This document shows positions 44,326 through 56,349 of a stretch of 64,000 bases of DNA, one piece after another. Positions within the stretch are counted from its first letter, which is position 1. The number at the start of each line of letters is the position of its first letter. The stretch is from Bryoerythrophyllum caledonicum (lineage: Eukaryota; Streptophyta; Bryopsida; Pottiales; Pottiaceae), in contig OZ020524.1 of NCBI GenBank assembly GCA_963971425.1, forward strand, positions 3,443,773-3,507,772, written 5' to 3'. The translations under genes were made by a program, and so were the position numbers. Under the pieces are notes generated by a model. The model saw only the letters and a program-made list of their open reading frames with translations, was not told where the DNA came from and did not search any database.

Positions 44326-45275
44326 TTAACCCCTAAATTTCCAAGAGTCTCGTTGGGGACTCTAGAACGGTCGGGCAGGTTCCTATGGTGTCATTTTATA
44401 ACAATCTTCTTTGATGTTTTTCATGTAGATGGACATTGCTAAAAGCTTTGTGTGAGTCCAATTTTTTCCTAAATTGGACATTTAATGAAAAAGTTATAGG
44501 GTTTTGAAGTTCATATGGGGAAAGCGCGCATGTCGGGCAACTCCAAAAACTTTTACTATGACATTCTATCGAATGAGAGATTTTCTATACCGACTAACAA
44601 TATTTTTTCCTTTCAAATTGTCAAGAAAAATCTCTTGTCTTTAGTGAAAAAAGCATATAAATCCAAGTCAAACATTTTCACACATTATCGCACATTGTTG
44701 TGCAAGGTACCAAAAAAACTTCTTCTTTTTCACTTAAAACTTTGAGATCATCATATTTTTTACTTTTTATTTTCTCCGCAGCATTATGTGGTGTAAGCCT
44801 TCTTATTGACCATTTGGATTCTCATTCTAAAACATACTAAGTTCACAAAAAAATATGACGCAAATTGACAATTTTTGAACCTCCACTCCTTGCACAATTT
44901 TTTTGAATATGCTACACCCTTTTTCTACCTCTCAAAATTAGATTTCAAGGAACTCATTTCATGCTTAACATGATGGAAATGAATTTAGACCTTGTATAGT
45001 CAAAAAATTTGACACCAAGTGAAGTCAAAGTCTGTTGATCTACTAAAAGCAGGGAAGAAAATGGACCCTTTTCTCTACTTTAAACACTATAGTATTACAA
45101 TTTGTGTGGTCAAACTTTATGAGTTTTTAATGTAAGTTACTAAATAAGTCTTAATTTAGATCCTATGGTTAAAACTAGAAGTAAGAGTTTTTTGTTTTGT
45201 CCTTACTCATCGCACTAAAACAAGCAATTTTGAAGTGTTTTTGGTGTGAAATTGTCAAAGAAATTTAGGGGTTAA
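44326..45275. mobile_element. TTAA-type repeat, family R, 950 bp, inside the LINE
   Basis: The ends TTAACCCCTAAATTTC and GAAATTTAGGGGTTAA are exact 16-bp inverted repeats with TTAA at both edges. LINE coding sequence lies on both sides. Interior blocks ('ctccactccttgcac', 'gaatatgctacaccc', 'gtcaaagtctgttgatctact') define family R. No transposase gene. Confidence 0.85.
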
Positions 45276-45904
45276 AGGGGTTATTTTTTGGTATTCGGTA
45301 TTTGTATCTTTGGCATTGCCAAGCAAATTAGGTTTCAAATGGTTGGATAGTTGGTTTAAGGTTAATGGAGGTTTGTAGTACTTCATGGTATTAATTCCAT
45401 AGCCATTGGAATCTAACAATTGGTATAGTAATTAGGTGTCTACCGTCTTCTTCATGTATGTGGGCATTGTTTTGTTTTATTTTTATTGTGTTTGTTCGTG
45501 TAGAAATGTTGATTTCGGGGTTGCATTTGGTCGTGGAGATGTTAAAGAAGGAGAGGATATTGGGCAGTGTGACAAATCTTGTATCTCTAAGTTGCTTTTG
45601 GAGGTGATGTGTTTTTATAGTTTCTAGGGAAAAGTTGTTTTGGACTTGTTGGTAGTATTCTTTAAGAATTTTAGTGTTATGGAGTGAGGCACTTCAGTTG
45701 TGCCAAGGGAAAAAGTTTCTTTGTGGGAGCCATGTACTATAGGTGGTGTTATCGTGGCTCCAGTGGCATACGTATGTTGTGTCTTTTTTGCTTATTGTGT
45801 TAGAGTCTACATATGTCCTGTGTTTATGATGGGTTATGTTGTTTAAAGGGTACATTGAAGGATTTTTTAATATGTGTGGTGGTGGAGGAAGGGAAGGTGG
45901 GAGG
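45276..45904 (-). pseudogene. LINE segment 2: region between RT and RNase H
   Basis: Minus-strand text reads HWSHDNTTYSTWLPQRNFF, LHNTKILKEYYQQVQNNFS and LRDTRFVTLPNILSFFNIS over three frames. This is protein-like and fills the gap between the LINE's reverse transcriptase and RNase H, split off by the two flanking insertions. Confidence 0.5.
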
Positions 45905-46287
45905 AATGCTATCTTGTGAGTGGTGAGCGGCGAGCGGTGAGCAATGAATTTATAAGAGTTTTTTGCATGGTTTTTATTGTGGAATGAAATGGAACGCCTA
46001 TCACTGTGGCTGCATGCGAACTATTTTTACAAATTTGTGAAAAAATTGTAGGACAAAAAAATGTGGACCTCGAGCTCCATTATATTTTCTAAAATATCAA
46101 AGCAGCGCCTATGACCATCGTTTATATTTAGACTATTTGGACCTAATGTCAAAATTATGATATTATCGATCAAGTAAAACCCATCCGTCAGCGATACATT
46201 CAGGAATGTAGTGAGGCCATTGCAACTGTAATAACCACAAATCAAAATCCTCATGAAAATAACCAACACAAAGAAACAAAATGGATG

Positions 46288-46899
46288 AATCACCATTCCT
46301 CTCCAGACAATTCTTTGTGGCTAACCTCGTCGATAAATGGTTCACCACTACCTGATCTACTACCATCTGAATTAGTACTAGCCTCCTCTGCCTCTATGTG
46401 TAGAAAAATCTCTACTTCCGGGGCCAGCTTAGTGGTCGGTGGACAACGTGGAGGCAACGGCTGCGCTGCAAATGCAACAACGACAGCCTGTGCATACTCA
46501 GGCAAGACATGCGGCTACTCCAGACTGACAAACACGCTTGCCAAGCAAGCCAATACTCTAACCTGAGGAGTTGATGGAGAAGCCATCAATGACGGCAATA
46601 ACCGTCTGCAAACAATTTTGATTAGAGATGCGACTTGATAGAATACAAGAAATAGAAAGTAATTTTAGAGGAAGAGGACTTACTTACAAGTTTTCTTTGG
46701 CGCACTCTTGATAATAGGCTTGTCATCGCCAACATCCAACGGCCGCTTGTCAGAAGGCTCCTCCACAAGCTCTACATTTGCAAACTCCACCTCCATTGTG
46801 AGGGGAATAAGAATCGGAGCACTTCATCAACCAAATCCTTGTCTGCCTCCAAGGCAAGGATATGGCGCTTGAGAGCCTCGCAAGCCCTGATGGATGCGC
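46288..46899 (-). pseudogene. Unrecognised two-exon remnant in the TIR element
   Basis: After 'ctttctccag' (46,900) an exon reads ASIRACEALKRHILALEADK, loses frame once, then MEVEFANVELVEEPSDKRPL and IIKSAPKKT, ending at a GTAAGT donor (46,687). After 'gtttgcag' (46,606) the next segment reads LLPSLMASPSTPQV, passes a TAG and continues AQAVVVAFAAQPLPPRC to a stop at about 46,288. The acidic, Pro-rich protein is not recognised. Confidence 0.35.
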
Positions 46900-46984
46900 C
46901 TGGAGAAAGTGTGGAAAACATCGGAGGTTACAGTTAGAATTATGAAACCATAAAATTAGTCAGAGAAAGTAATATATCAATCCG

Positions 46985-47551
46985 TAGATGTGGTGAGGTC
47001 CATGCCAACGCGAATTGGCATGCTGCTTAGCAAGTGTATGGTAGCGGCGACAAAGACGTCTCTATGGAAAATACATAATGGACATGCTTGTTCCATTGGA
47101 CAAAGTGCCTTCAACGAGCAACCACCAGGAACATTCTCCTTGCCTTCCAAGATCAACACATTGCTCTTTGCAAGATATGGAAGAACGCTAAATCACAAGA
47201 AAAGGCTAAAGCACAATATAACGTCATTCGAGCGTGGTGGGTGTCATCTGGAGCCACTGCCGAGAGCAAATGTCGTGCCCTAGAAGATTGGATGGTTTTT
47301 TGGCACTTTTGATATCGACAATGGAGTCACGCAATGCAACTTGTAAGTTCTTCCCATGCCTCTTTAAAATGATCTTGTTCGTTAGAATGACTTATTAGTG
47401 AACCCAGTAATGAAAGTGGATGTGTCTTATTAGGACCTTACACTCGACGAGCGAGCTAACTTGCCATCCTGCAACCTTGCGAAGACAGCCCACAAGCGGT
47501 GGCTCCGACAATCTGGAAATACCATGACGTGTTTATACACGGCTACAATGA
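46985..47551 (+). pseudogene. Upstream part of the SWIM-type gene, frameshifted
   Basis: Plus-strand phrases HIALCKIWKNAKSQEKAKAQ and RAWWVSSGATAESKCRALED followed by FDIDNGVTQCNL and a GTAAGT donor at 47,342, then ANLPSCNLAKTAHKRWLRQS, lead towards the SWIM frame. Protein-like but spread over several frames. An ORF on the opposite strand (LILEGKENVPGGCSLK) overlaps, so the direction of the first 180 bp is uncertain. Confidence 0.35.
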
Positions 47552-48830
47552 ATGACCTCATCCGGGCTTCATGTAAATCACTTCGTATTGAGCATGGTTA
47601 AAGGGACGCACCTCCAAGAAAGGTCTAGACAAAGGTACACTTTGTTTAAAGATTCTGGTGATTTCAAACTCATAGCAAAAGCCTTCAGGAGTTTCCCGTG
47701 GGCGGAGTATCTTTTCACAAAGACGGACAGGCTTGAAGGGGCGGAGAGTTTTGGGTCTACCAAACGCAAGCTTTGGTAGACCATGCCACCTGGTTCCACT
47801 CACAACTCCCACCGGTTCGATATGGTGAACTACTCAATTCCATGGGATGGCACAAAGGTGACTCGAGCGCGGATTGAAGAGGCCCAAAGTGGAGAATACT
47901 TCAGAGCCGGACACACAACATCAGTGTTGGAATCCGACTGTGATCCATTAAAGTGGCACATTGCGCGCCTCTCAAAGAACCCTCACCAAAAATGCCAGGC
48001 ATTGTAGGCTCACACTAGTGAAAAGTGTGACGCTAGAGTTGGGCGTGGGAGCCATGGTTTACCAGCCTCAACATATGTTGGTAGGAAGAAAGAATTCAGA
48101 TCACCTCGGAATACTTCTGTTGAGTTTTGGATTTGTGCTGATGATATTGGCCGGTGCGTGAAGGGCTCAAAGAAATCATTTGTGGTAGATTGGTCATCAG
48201 TTCCAATGACGTGGCTAGTGAAGCTTGGCACTAATTTGACAACATAAGAGGTTTTATCGTTGGAAGGAGCAGGTTTTCAATTAGAGCAACGTGGAGTCCT
48301 ATCACCTCGAAGACAATTTGAGGTGTCTTTGAACATGCCTCTCCCACGGTCCCACTTCCCCATTCCAGAGAATCCTACTTCATACCATACCTTCCGCAAC
48401 GGCTACCAAATTCACAAAACCCTTGATGCGCCGTCAATCGAGCACTAAAACAAGTGGTCAAGCGCCGCGCTCATGAATAATTTTTATGTCTCCAATCTTT
48501 ATGCCACATCGTATCCAGGATGGGGATGCATTATCACTCTTGACACCGGGAAGGAGCAGCCTTATTGCATCACCTTCATGGACCTCCCAGGATGTTCATG
48601 CCCTAATTTTTTGAAGATGCAATCGAAGGCGTTGGGGTAGAAAGGGCAATGGAAATATTGTAAGCATGTGTATTACATCTTACGTTACTTATGGAAGATA
48701 AACTACAAGGAGGACTTATTCATGCATGCCCCAAGGTACAACTATAACAAAGTTATGCGCATATTGAAGTTTGTTAATATTGCGGAGCAAGCATGTCAAA
48801 CGCAAGGAAGTCCTATTCTTCATCACTATT
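47552..48830 (+). pseudogene. SWIM zinc-finger protein (transposon-borne), five stops
   Basis: One reading frame runs from 47,552 past 48,790 without indels but with five stops (47,777, 48,005, 48,245, 48,446, 48,638), all TAG or TAA. The SWIM motif is clear: CSC at 48,593-48,601, then 19 codons, then CKH at 48,659-48,667 (CxC...CxH), preceded by YPGWGCIITLDTGKEQPYC. SWIM domains bind zinc and typically sit at the carboxy end of Mutator-like transposases and relatives; no DDE part is seen upstream. The lack of indels against five stops suggests decay by point mutation, such as CAG/CAA to TAG/TAA. Confidence 0.6.
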
Positions 48831-49508
48831 TCTATTTATAGACAACTTGTATTCAAACATGTTGAATCGGTATTGCATCTTATCGTGTGGCTAATAGTCA
48901 CTGTACCAATGTTTTTCTCATTGCTATTTTTTCTCTATTTGTTTTTTCCATTATTTTTTTTTCTTCTGTTATGTCGTGCAGAATGTGCTATGATGGCAAC
49001 TTGCGGCAGTTCCGTCAAGTAGAGACAGGATATCATAGCAAGGATTTGAAGAAATCAGGTATCTACCACTCTAAACCCGGTAGTTTAGAATCATCCTAAA
49101 TCGTTGATACATGAGTACAAACATCTTGTCGTATTGCTTTGACAAATTAAATATCTTACTCCATATCCGCTTCTTCAGCACTTGGTTTCCATTCTAAGTT
49201 TTTACATTTTGATTCCGTGTGTATGAGGCCCCTAAAAATATTATCTTGTAGAGCAAATAAATAATAAAATTCATTATTACAATTCAAGGATAAGAGTGAA
49301 GAAAGAGGAAAAAAAATGTCAATAGTTAATGCATCTATAGCTATAGGATACTTTTTTAATTTATAAAAAAAATCAACATTTTCTATCAAAATTTACAGTT
49401 ATACCATTATATTCCTTCAAAATCCAATTTTTTTAAAATTACGTTCTTTTACTGTTTTCAGGCTTTTTTCTGCTCACTACTCACCCCTCACGGCTCAAAT
49501 GATAGCTT

Positions 49509-52500
49509 CGTTGGGGAAGGTGGGTGTGGCTAATTAATGACGTTTGATGGGTGGTTAATTTCAGGTTGGATGATATTGTTATCAATGATGTACGAGCTAT
49601 TAAGTGTGTAAGAGGGAGTGTGAGTGGGGCACGGGGTGGAGCATGTAAAAAGGCAAGCAGAGTGACAAAATAGTTGTTTATCAATGTTGAGTGCACTTTT
49701 TAGAAGCTTGGGTGGAGTACCATAAAACTTTATATAGTTATTTTCATCCATAAGGTGTGTTTTGTTTGGAATTGTGATTTGTATATGATCGGTGATGTTT
49801 ACGGAGAATAGTTTTTGTAAGAGTTTAGAAAATAGTTGGCGGTCGAGTCTAGGGGAAGTTATGAATTTCATTTTCCCAAATTTGTTCTAGTGGTGCGGGA
49901 CGAAATAGAAAATTTTCTAGCGTGCTCTATCAGAATGTTTGGCCTTTTGTTTTGAATAGGAAAAGTATGCGGGTATTAGGAGACCGCATGCAGTTGAATT
50001 TTTTAAGTCTTTGGAGTTTTTTGCACCCCCATACTAGAAGAGAAAATGGCAAATAAACCCGCTGAAGATTTTACCAAGTTGCCCCTTGTCGTTGAGGGCG
50101 CTTTGGAGTTGTTCCCCAATACAACGGTGATAGGCATTTTAGAGAGAAGGTGCCTAGTCCAAATAGATCTTGGGGGAGTTGTGTTATGACATTGGGTGTA
50201 TGATTAGGAAGTTCACATACTTTCTTTTGTATAGCTATGATTTTTTTATTGAGTTTTTTTTATGGCGGGCATTGAGTAGGGGACTGCATAGAAACTATAT
50301 GAAATTCCCGGTCGTATTACAGTGTCGATCATTTTATTTTTTGTTGCATTGTGGACAAGTATAGCGTCAAATTTGTACATTGTTTAATGAATTTTGAAGC
50401 AGTAGTTTGGATTTGTATTTTCCATTTTATTAATGGAACAAGGTTTATTCCAAGATAAATATAAGGTTTATTTTGATGTAGAATCGATATTGGTTGGTTG
50501 AGGTAGTTGATGTTGGTGGCTTTGATTAGGGCTTTGAAGGCGGTCGGGTTTATTTTGGATTTGTTGGGGCATCCAGTTACAGCACATTTTTTAACCCTAA
50601 GATTCATACCAGTCCATAGACAAAATTTATCTATTTTGTCTACATGGGTTTGAAGTGATTTAAGGCATTTAGAGACGGCGGTAAGGTCGTTTGCGTATGT
50701 AGCCAAATTGATGATAATTTTTTATGTGCCAAAGGTGTAGCCATTGTTACCTCTTTGAAGCCATTGCACTAAGGGTTCTAGAAAAATAATGAAGAGATAA
50801 GAGCTTAATGTATCACCTCGGATGGTGCCACGTTGTATGGGGATGGGTCTGGTTTTCCCAAAGTATTCTCCGACACATGTGGTGGTAGATTGAGAGTAAA
50901 TATTATCGACCAATGTGACCACGTCTATTGGAAAGCCTTTGTCACTCGTGATGGCGAGGAGTCAGGGGTGGTCAATGGATCCGAATGCATTTTTAAAGTC
51001 TATGTAGAGTATGTAAATATTGCGGTTGGTGAATTTTGCGTCCTCTAGAGCATAAATAAGGGTTTGGAGTTGTCGGGTGGTACTACGCTTGGCTCTAAAC
51101 CCTTCTTGGATGTCATGAAGTATTTGATGTTTTTCTCCATATGCCGATAATATAGATGTCAATGTACTAGTGTATAATTTACAGACTGCTTTAGCTAGAG
51201 CTATGGGTCAATGGTTAGGTAATACGGATGGTTTCTTTTTTGTATAGTAGAATTGTGAGACTTGTTTTCCAAGACGGAGGCATCATTTTTTGTTTGTAGC
51301 AATGAGAGAAGAATCGTGATAGTAAGTAGTGGAATCTTACGGGCATTTTTTTAGAATCGAGTTGGGTGTGTGGTACAGACCAAGGACTTTGTTATATCCC
51401 AAGATTTTTAGGCACATATCATATGTATTTCTATTGTAGTATATATGAAGTGGGATGGTTGGTTCTCCTCTTTTGTCAATAGTAAATCATATTAAATACT
51501 TACCATTTTGTTGTTTTGATCCAATACACAATCGAGGGGTAGGTTAACATTGTCTTTAAAAACCTGTCTATTGATCTTTTTGGGGCTTGTTTCACATAGT
51601 TGGCTAAATTTGGAAATGGCTTTATAATGCAATCTCTTGTATATTTTGTAGTTATTTTTTGGGCTAGTTTACTGCCATTTTTTTGCATTGATTGCAATTT
51701 CATTTAGCCATTCATCGTGTGGGGAATCGGGCGGTGGCTTTTGAGGAATTTGAATGTGGCGCAAGATTTGCATTTCATAAATGATAGGGTGAGTCTGCCA
51801 GTTAGGGTTGGTTTTAGCAATATAGATTTGTTTTTTGTATGGTGTGGTACGTAGTAAGATGTTGTTTCCAGGTTTTAGCTAGTTTTTGGAGGTGATATCC
51901 TCCTTGTTGTGCGGTCCTAGGTGTGAGTTGTGGTATGGGGGGTGCTTTGCAAGGTTTTTCTAACATATTAGAGATTGCCTTGATTAAACTATCAAGGGTG
52001 GCGCAAGCTTCTTGCCACTATATTTGTGTGAGGTATTCATGGTTGGAAAGGATAGTTGTACTATTGTCAACTGTTTTTTAGAGTTTTCTTTTATAAATGT
52101 TGTATTAAAGATTTGCATGTTTTCTTTGGGGATAGGGTTGAGTATTTTGATTTCATTCAAATAGGTGGGTGTGATGGATTTACGAGGAGGGTGTTGTGTG
52201 GTATGTTAAGTTGGATTGGAAAGTGGTCGGAGTTTAGGTTAGTTATAGTGTTAGTGTGTGATGTGTATTGGGTGAGGTTGGATGATTTGATGTAGAATCC
52301 ATCAATTAGGCTAGTGTGTATAGTTGAGTCTGCCTTGTCTAGATTATTGAATGTTGATTGGGATATATGTTAGTTTTATATTATCTGTGTAATTTCTCCA
52401 TTGGTGGTCTATTTCAAGTGGGGAGGGTAAAAACAAGGTTGTTGTGTCTACCAATGAGGGCAATGTCTCTGTTAAAGTCTCCAGAAAGTAATATTGTATG

Positions 52501-54499
52501 GTTAGTGTGTGAGTTTATTTGATTGGTGATAGAGTTTTGGATATCCAGAATGAGCCTAGAGTCATTTAGATGTGAAGGCATATACAGGTGTAGAATGAGC
52601 CATGGTTGGAGTGGTTGATTTGCAATTCAATAATTTGTTGGTATGGTGATATTTTTATTGGGGTGGGGATTTTAGTGATATTTCTGGGGGAAGCATAAGA
52701 TTGATGTATGAGCATGAGAAGACCACCTCTCACCGGTATATATGGCGTTGGTTGTTGAAAGCGCCTTGCGAGTGCATGGGTATTGTTGAATATGAGTTTG
52801 TAATTGGAAAATATTTTTTGTGTATACTTTGTGGATTTTGTAGCGGTTAGTTTGGTTTCTTGTATGGCAATTGTAGCCGGGGAGGTATGTTAGTGCTAGA
52901 GACTAGGTTATGAATACATGGGAAGGCGGTGTTTAACGTTGAAACATTCCATGTTGTAATGTAGGTGTTTCTATTTTCTATATCTAAGTTACGAGGAGGA
53001 GGAGGAATGTAGGGAGGTGGTGGTGGGGGATGTGTATATGCATCAATTGGTTCAAAGCATGGAAGAGCCTCGTAGGTAAGATTGTTCAAGAAGAAAGGGA
53101 ATTTTGATTTTATTGTTTTGAGGGTGGAAGGTGGAAGGTGGAAGTTGAATGAAGTTATATAAGTTGTTGTGGAGGGAGTTTTTGTGTTGTAGGATGTGTT
53201 GATTTTCTTCTAGGAATTTGGTGTATAGGTGTTTGGTTTTGATGCGTCTTTTGGGGGGATTTTGTAATGTAGAGAGAGTGTTTAGTAGTAGGTTTGTCCA
53301 GTGTATTGGATTTGTATTAGTATAATGTCGGCCAAGGATGTTAATACCTTTGTCTATGGACGAGCTTAGGGTGGTAATTAAGGCATAGAGAATGTGTGAG
53401 GGTGGGTGATTGTTTTTCTGTTGTATGTATTCAGAGATGTTAGGGTAGAGTGAAGTGTATCTTTGATGGAGTACATGGGTGTTTTCTAGTAGCAGTACAA
53501 AGGAAGAGATTAAGTTTAGGTATTCCGGATAGAGTTTTATTGTGTTGGGATTGAAATATGTGTTAGCCGACTTTTTGTGTGTTTTTTGGATGATTATGGA
53601 AGACGTTAGGCATTGGTCCAAGGTTAGCTTCGATATCACCGCACAATAAGAGTAGAAGTTTGAAGTGAGTGACGGTTTCGGTTGGTAGTTGTATAAGTGT
53701 AGGACGTGTGTTTTTAGAGATGGATTTTTTATGTTTTTTTTTATTATTATTGTTGTTATTTTTGTGATTATTTTGTTGGTGAAGTTGTGGTAGGATTATA
53801 GTTGCTAGGGCTTTATGTGTTATGTTTGTGATATGAGTTGGAAAGGGGGTTTGAGTTATGATTGTGAGTAGAGGTGGGGTGGGAGGGAAGTTTTTTGGGG
53901 GGTAGTAATGGGTTGTAGAGTGGTAGGTTAAATAATTTTGGGACAGATGGATGGTAGTTTAGGGTATGGCAATTGGGTGGTATATTTGTGTTTACAAACC
54001 TATTTGTATTTATAAGGGCGGGGTATAAGTAATTTGATTGTTGTATGCGATTGTCGTTGGTTGTATTATGTTTTCTGTGGGTATATTTGTTTTTGTGTTA
54101 GTAGCATTTTGGTGTATGTTTTTTTACGTACGTAGGGGTGATAATTGTTATGGAGATTAGTGCTCTGGGGGATAAGGGGTTTATGTTCAGGGTAGTATAT
54201 GTGTGTATGATAATGTGGATGTATTTGTGTGTAGCTTTATTGTCAAGTATGGGGGTATGTGTATTTCTAGAGAATGAAGTTTTGTTTGAAGTGACGTTTT
54301 TGTTTGTAGTGTTAGGTTGTGGTGTTTTGAGGCAGGATGAATTTGAAAATGTATGTGAGGTTGTGGATGTTTTGCGGAAGTTTTTGTAGGTGATTGGTAC
54401 TGACCGTTCCTCCTTCATCTTGTTGCTCATGTCTCCTGTATCGTGTTTCACCAAGAATGTTGCGCATAGGTTGTCACTCTCACTATTTGTGAATATCAT
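49509..54499 (-). pseudogene. LINE segment 1: ORF start, 2A-like motif, endonuclease, reverse transcriptase
   Basis: Read on the minus strand: a Ser/Thr/Asn-rich start (54,499-54,098), the 2A-like site (53,614-53,661), a 195-codon open stretch (53,639-53,052), then APE-type endonuclease with ITTWNVSTLN near 52,960 and NSDHFPI near 52,225. Reverse transcriptase follows: PPSWKTSLTILLYKK, EGFRAKRSTTRQLQ, YILYIDFKNAFGSIDH (first catalytic Asp), GTIRGDTLSSYLF, and YANDLTAVS at 50,695 where YxDD is expected (second-to-last Asp is Asn). The family encodes endonuclease, RT and RNase H, and inserts by target-primed reverse transcription. Dozens of stops and frameshifts make it inactive. The copy at 9,270 is a shorter relative. 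Confidence 0.75.
53611..53670 (-). other. 2A-like ribosome-skipping motif (degenerate)
   Basis: The frame KLLLLLCGDIEANLGPM is open upstream for over 40 codons. Apart from Leu (CTT) where Pro (CCT) belongs in the final N-P-G-P, it matches the 2A-type consensus D-x-E-x-N-P-G-P following a Leu-rich stretch, with a residue after it where the new chain would begin. Such motifs are known in APE-type non-LTR retrotransposons. The change is a single C-to-T; with Leu here skipping should fail. Confidence 0.6.
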
Positions 54500-56349
54500 T
54501 TTTCCACTCTGACTTCTTCTTGCTTCACGTTTTCTTCTTCTATTGGCTTCAAGAACTTACAGTCTCTTAACAACTTTTTAATTTCCTCTCGTGAGTATGC
54601 TAAGTACTCTGCTAAGTACTACACCCAATCTCAAAAGTTGCTAAAGCTGCAGACAACTTCTACTCTCTGCTTCTCAAACTTTGTAATTTTACTATTTTGA
54701 TTAAGCTTAGTGACTATTCTGGATATATGCACAGATTATTTGGAAGAAAATTCTTTCCATAGAGTCCAACCTCTAGAAATTAATATTTTTTAATTCTTTC
54801 AAACTTCAATACTCTTGGCAGGTTTCTGTGAAGGATGTTAACCAACAGAATAAGTTTTTAACTCTACAAGAGAAATTTTTTGCTATCAGCTGTGTTAGGA
54901 CATCACCTGCACCTACTTCTTGTGTATTTTACTTTTGATCAACATATAGCTGACTTGACAAGCTTTGAATAGTGAACTTTGGGCATGACTCTTGCATTAC
55001 TTTCGGCTGCATGGAGATCTCGTATTTTGATTTGCTCTTGAGAGAAACTATGTGTATGATCATGTTTGCTTTAGATCATAACTGACTCTGAAGGACCCAT
55101 TATGCATGACTCATGCGTTTAGTTATTGAATTATTCCCTTCTATACATACAAGTTTCAGCAACCTCAATCCTGCTCTTCACTATGTGCATATTGTTTTAG
55201 CCATTAGACTGACCTATTTGTGAGTAACACAATGCACACACCTGTCGAGTATCTTTCAACATGCCGACGAGTAATACTATCTTTCTTTTGAGGTGTCTTT
55301 GATGAACAATCCTTGGTTCTATCTATGTAACAACAATCTCTTTTTCCTAACTCATAAATTTGACTAAAAATAGTTGATTCTTGCAGCCATCAGAAATAAT
55401 GAAACAAAATAGACTACATTCTCTTACCTCAAAGACGTCTAGCGATCATGCAAACAGATGCCTTTTGTAAGCACATGCGCTCTCTACCACTCCTCAGATG
55501 ACATTGTTATGCAGGCCAAGTTTTTGTATTCTTGATGCAACACTGTGCACTTCTCGCGTCTTCTCGTTGCTTCAGTCCTTGTGCGCCAACTAAGGTTTTC
55601 GATCTGGACTCTCCAACTTCTCTCCTCACCCCCAAACCCTTCGCAAGTGAGTTTCTTCAACTTCCTTCTTGAAACTCACTCTGCTTGGCGAACCGTTGGT
55701 TCTCACAAAATCATCATTTCAACCACGTGAATGCCATGCATTCATGGTTCAACCGGTAGCCTACTGGCACCATATTCCATATATGTATATTACTATATGT
55801 ATATGGTATGTATAGTATACAATCCGTTCACATACTATATTTCTATTAACTACTCTTTATCCGATTCAACAACCTTTCCCAATTGTTCCAAGTTCCTTGG
55901 CTTTTGATTTTTTTGTTTTTTTTTTGTTTTTTTTTTAATTTAATGATTTACTTATTTAATATTTTTATTTTTATTTTTATTTTCTGAATTATTTTCCACT
56001 TTCATTCATTTAAATAATTTTCTCTTTTACATGACTAGGTTTTTATTTCCGAATTTATATTTTAATTTTCCTTTTCCGAATAAATTGCTTAAAAGCTTTT
56101 ATGTAATCATAAATTTGAGACATGAATTGGGGTAGAAAATGGCTTTTATCACAATAATTATCACTTTGAATGTAAGCAATCTTGAGGATTTGAGTATAAT
56201 TTTTGTAAGGGTTTAACGAATAAATTACAAGTTTTATTAGTTAAACAAGACAGTTTTTGGCAAGGTTATGAATTAGTGGTAAATCGAACTCGTAACCATT
56301 TAAACAATTTTTAGATATTTCCCACATTCATCCGGATAGTTTAGGGTCA
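54500..56349. other. Spacer between LINE and gypsy; possibly LTR-containing
   Basis: T-rich DNA with a (TATATG)-like tract at 55,775-55,815 and T-runs at 55,905-55,980. A purine/pyrimidine-rich tract before 56,150 could belong to the gypsy 3' end. I could not match it to the DNA beyond 63,150, so no LTR is claimed. ORFs are short. Confidence 0.3.

Larger units (their letters stand above)
45905..49508. mobile_element. 3.6-kb TIR element with SWIM pseudogene, inside the LINE
   Basis: Inverted ends of 27 bp (45,917-45,943 and 49,471-49,497; 21 of 27 match) consist of TGAG-xx-GTGAG repeats ending GTGAGCA. Outside them are AATGCTATCTT (45,905) and AATGATAGCTT (49,498), 9 of 11 identical, a likely target-site duplication in the 8-11-bp range of Mutator-like elements. 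It carries a plus-strand SWIM-domain pseudogene and minus-strand exon remnants. LINE coding lies on both sides. Confidence 0.6.
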
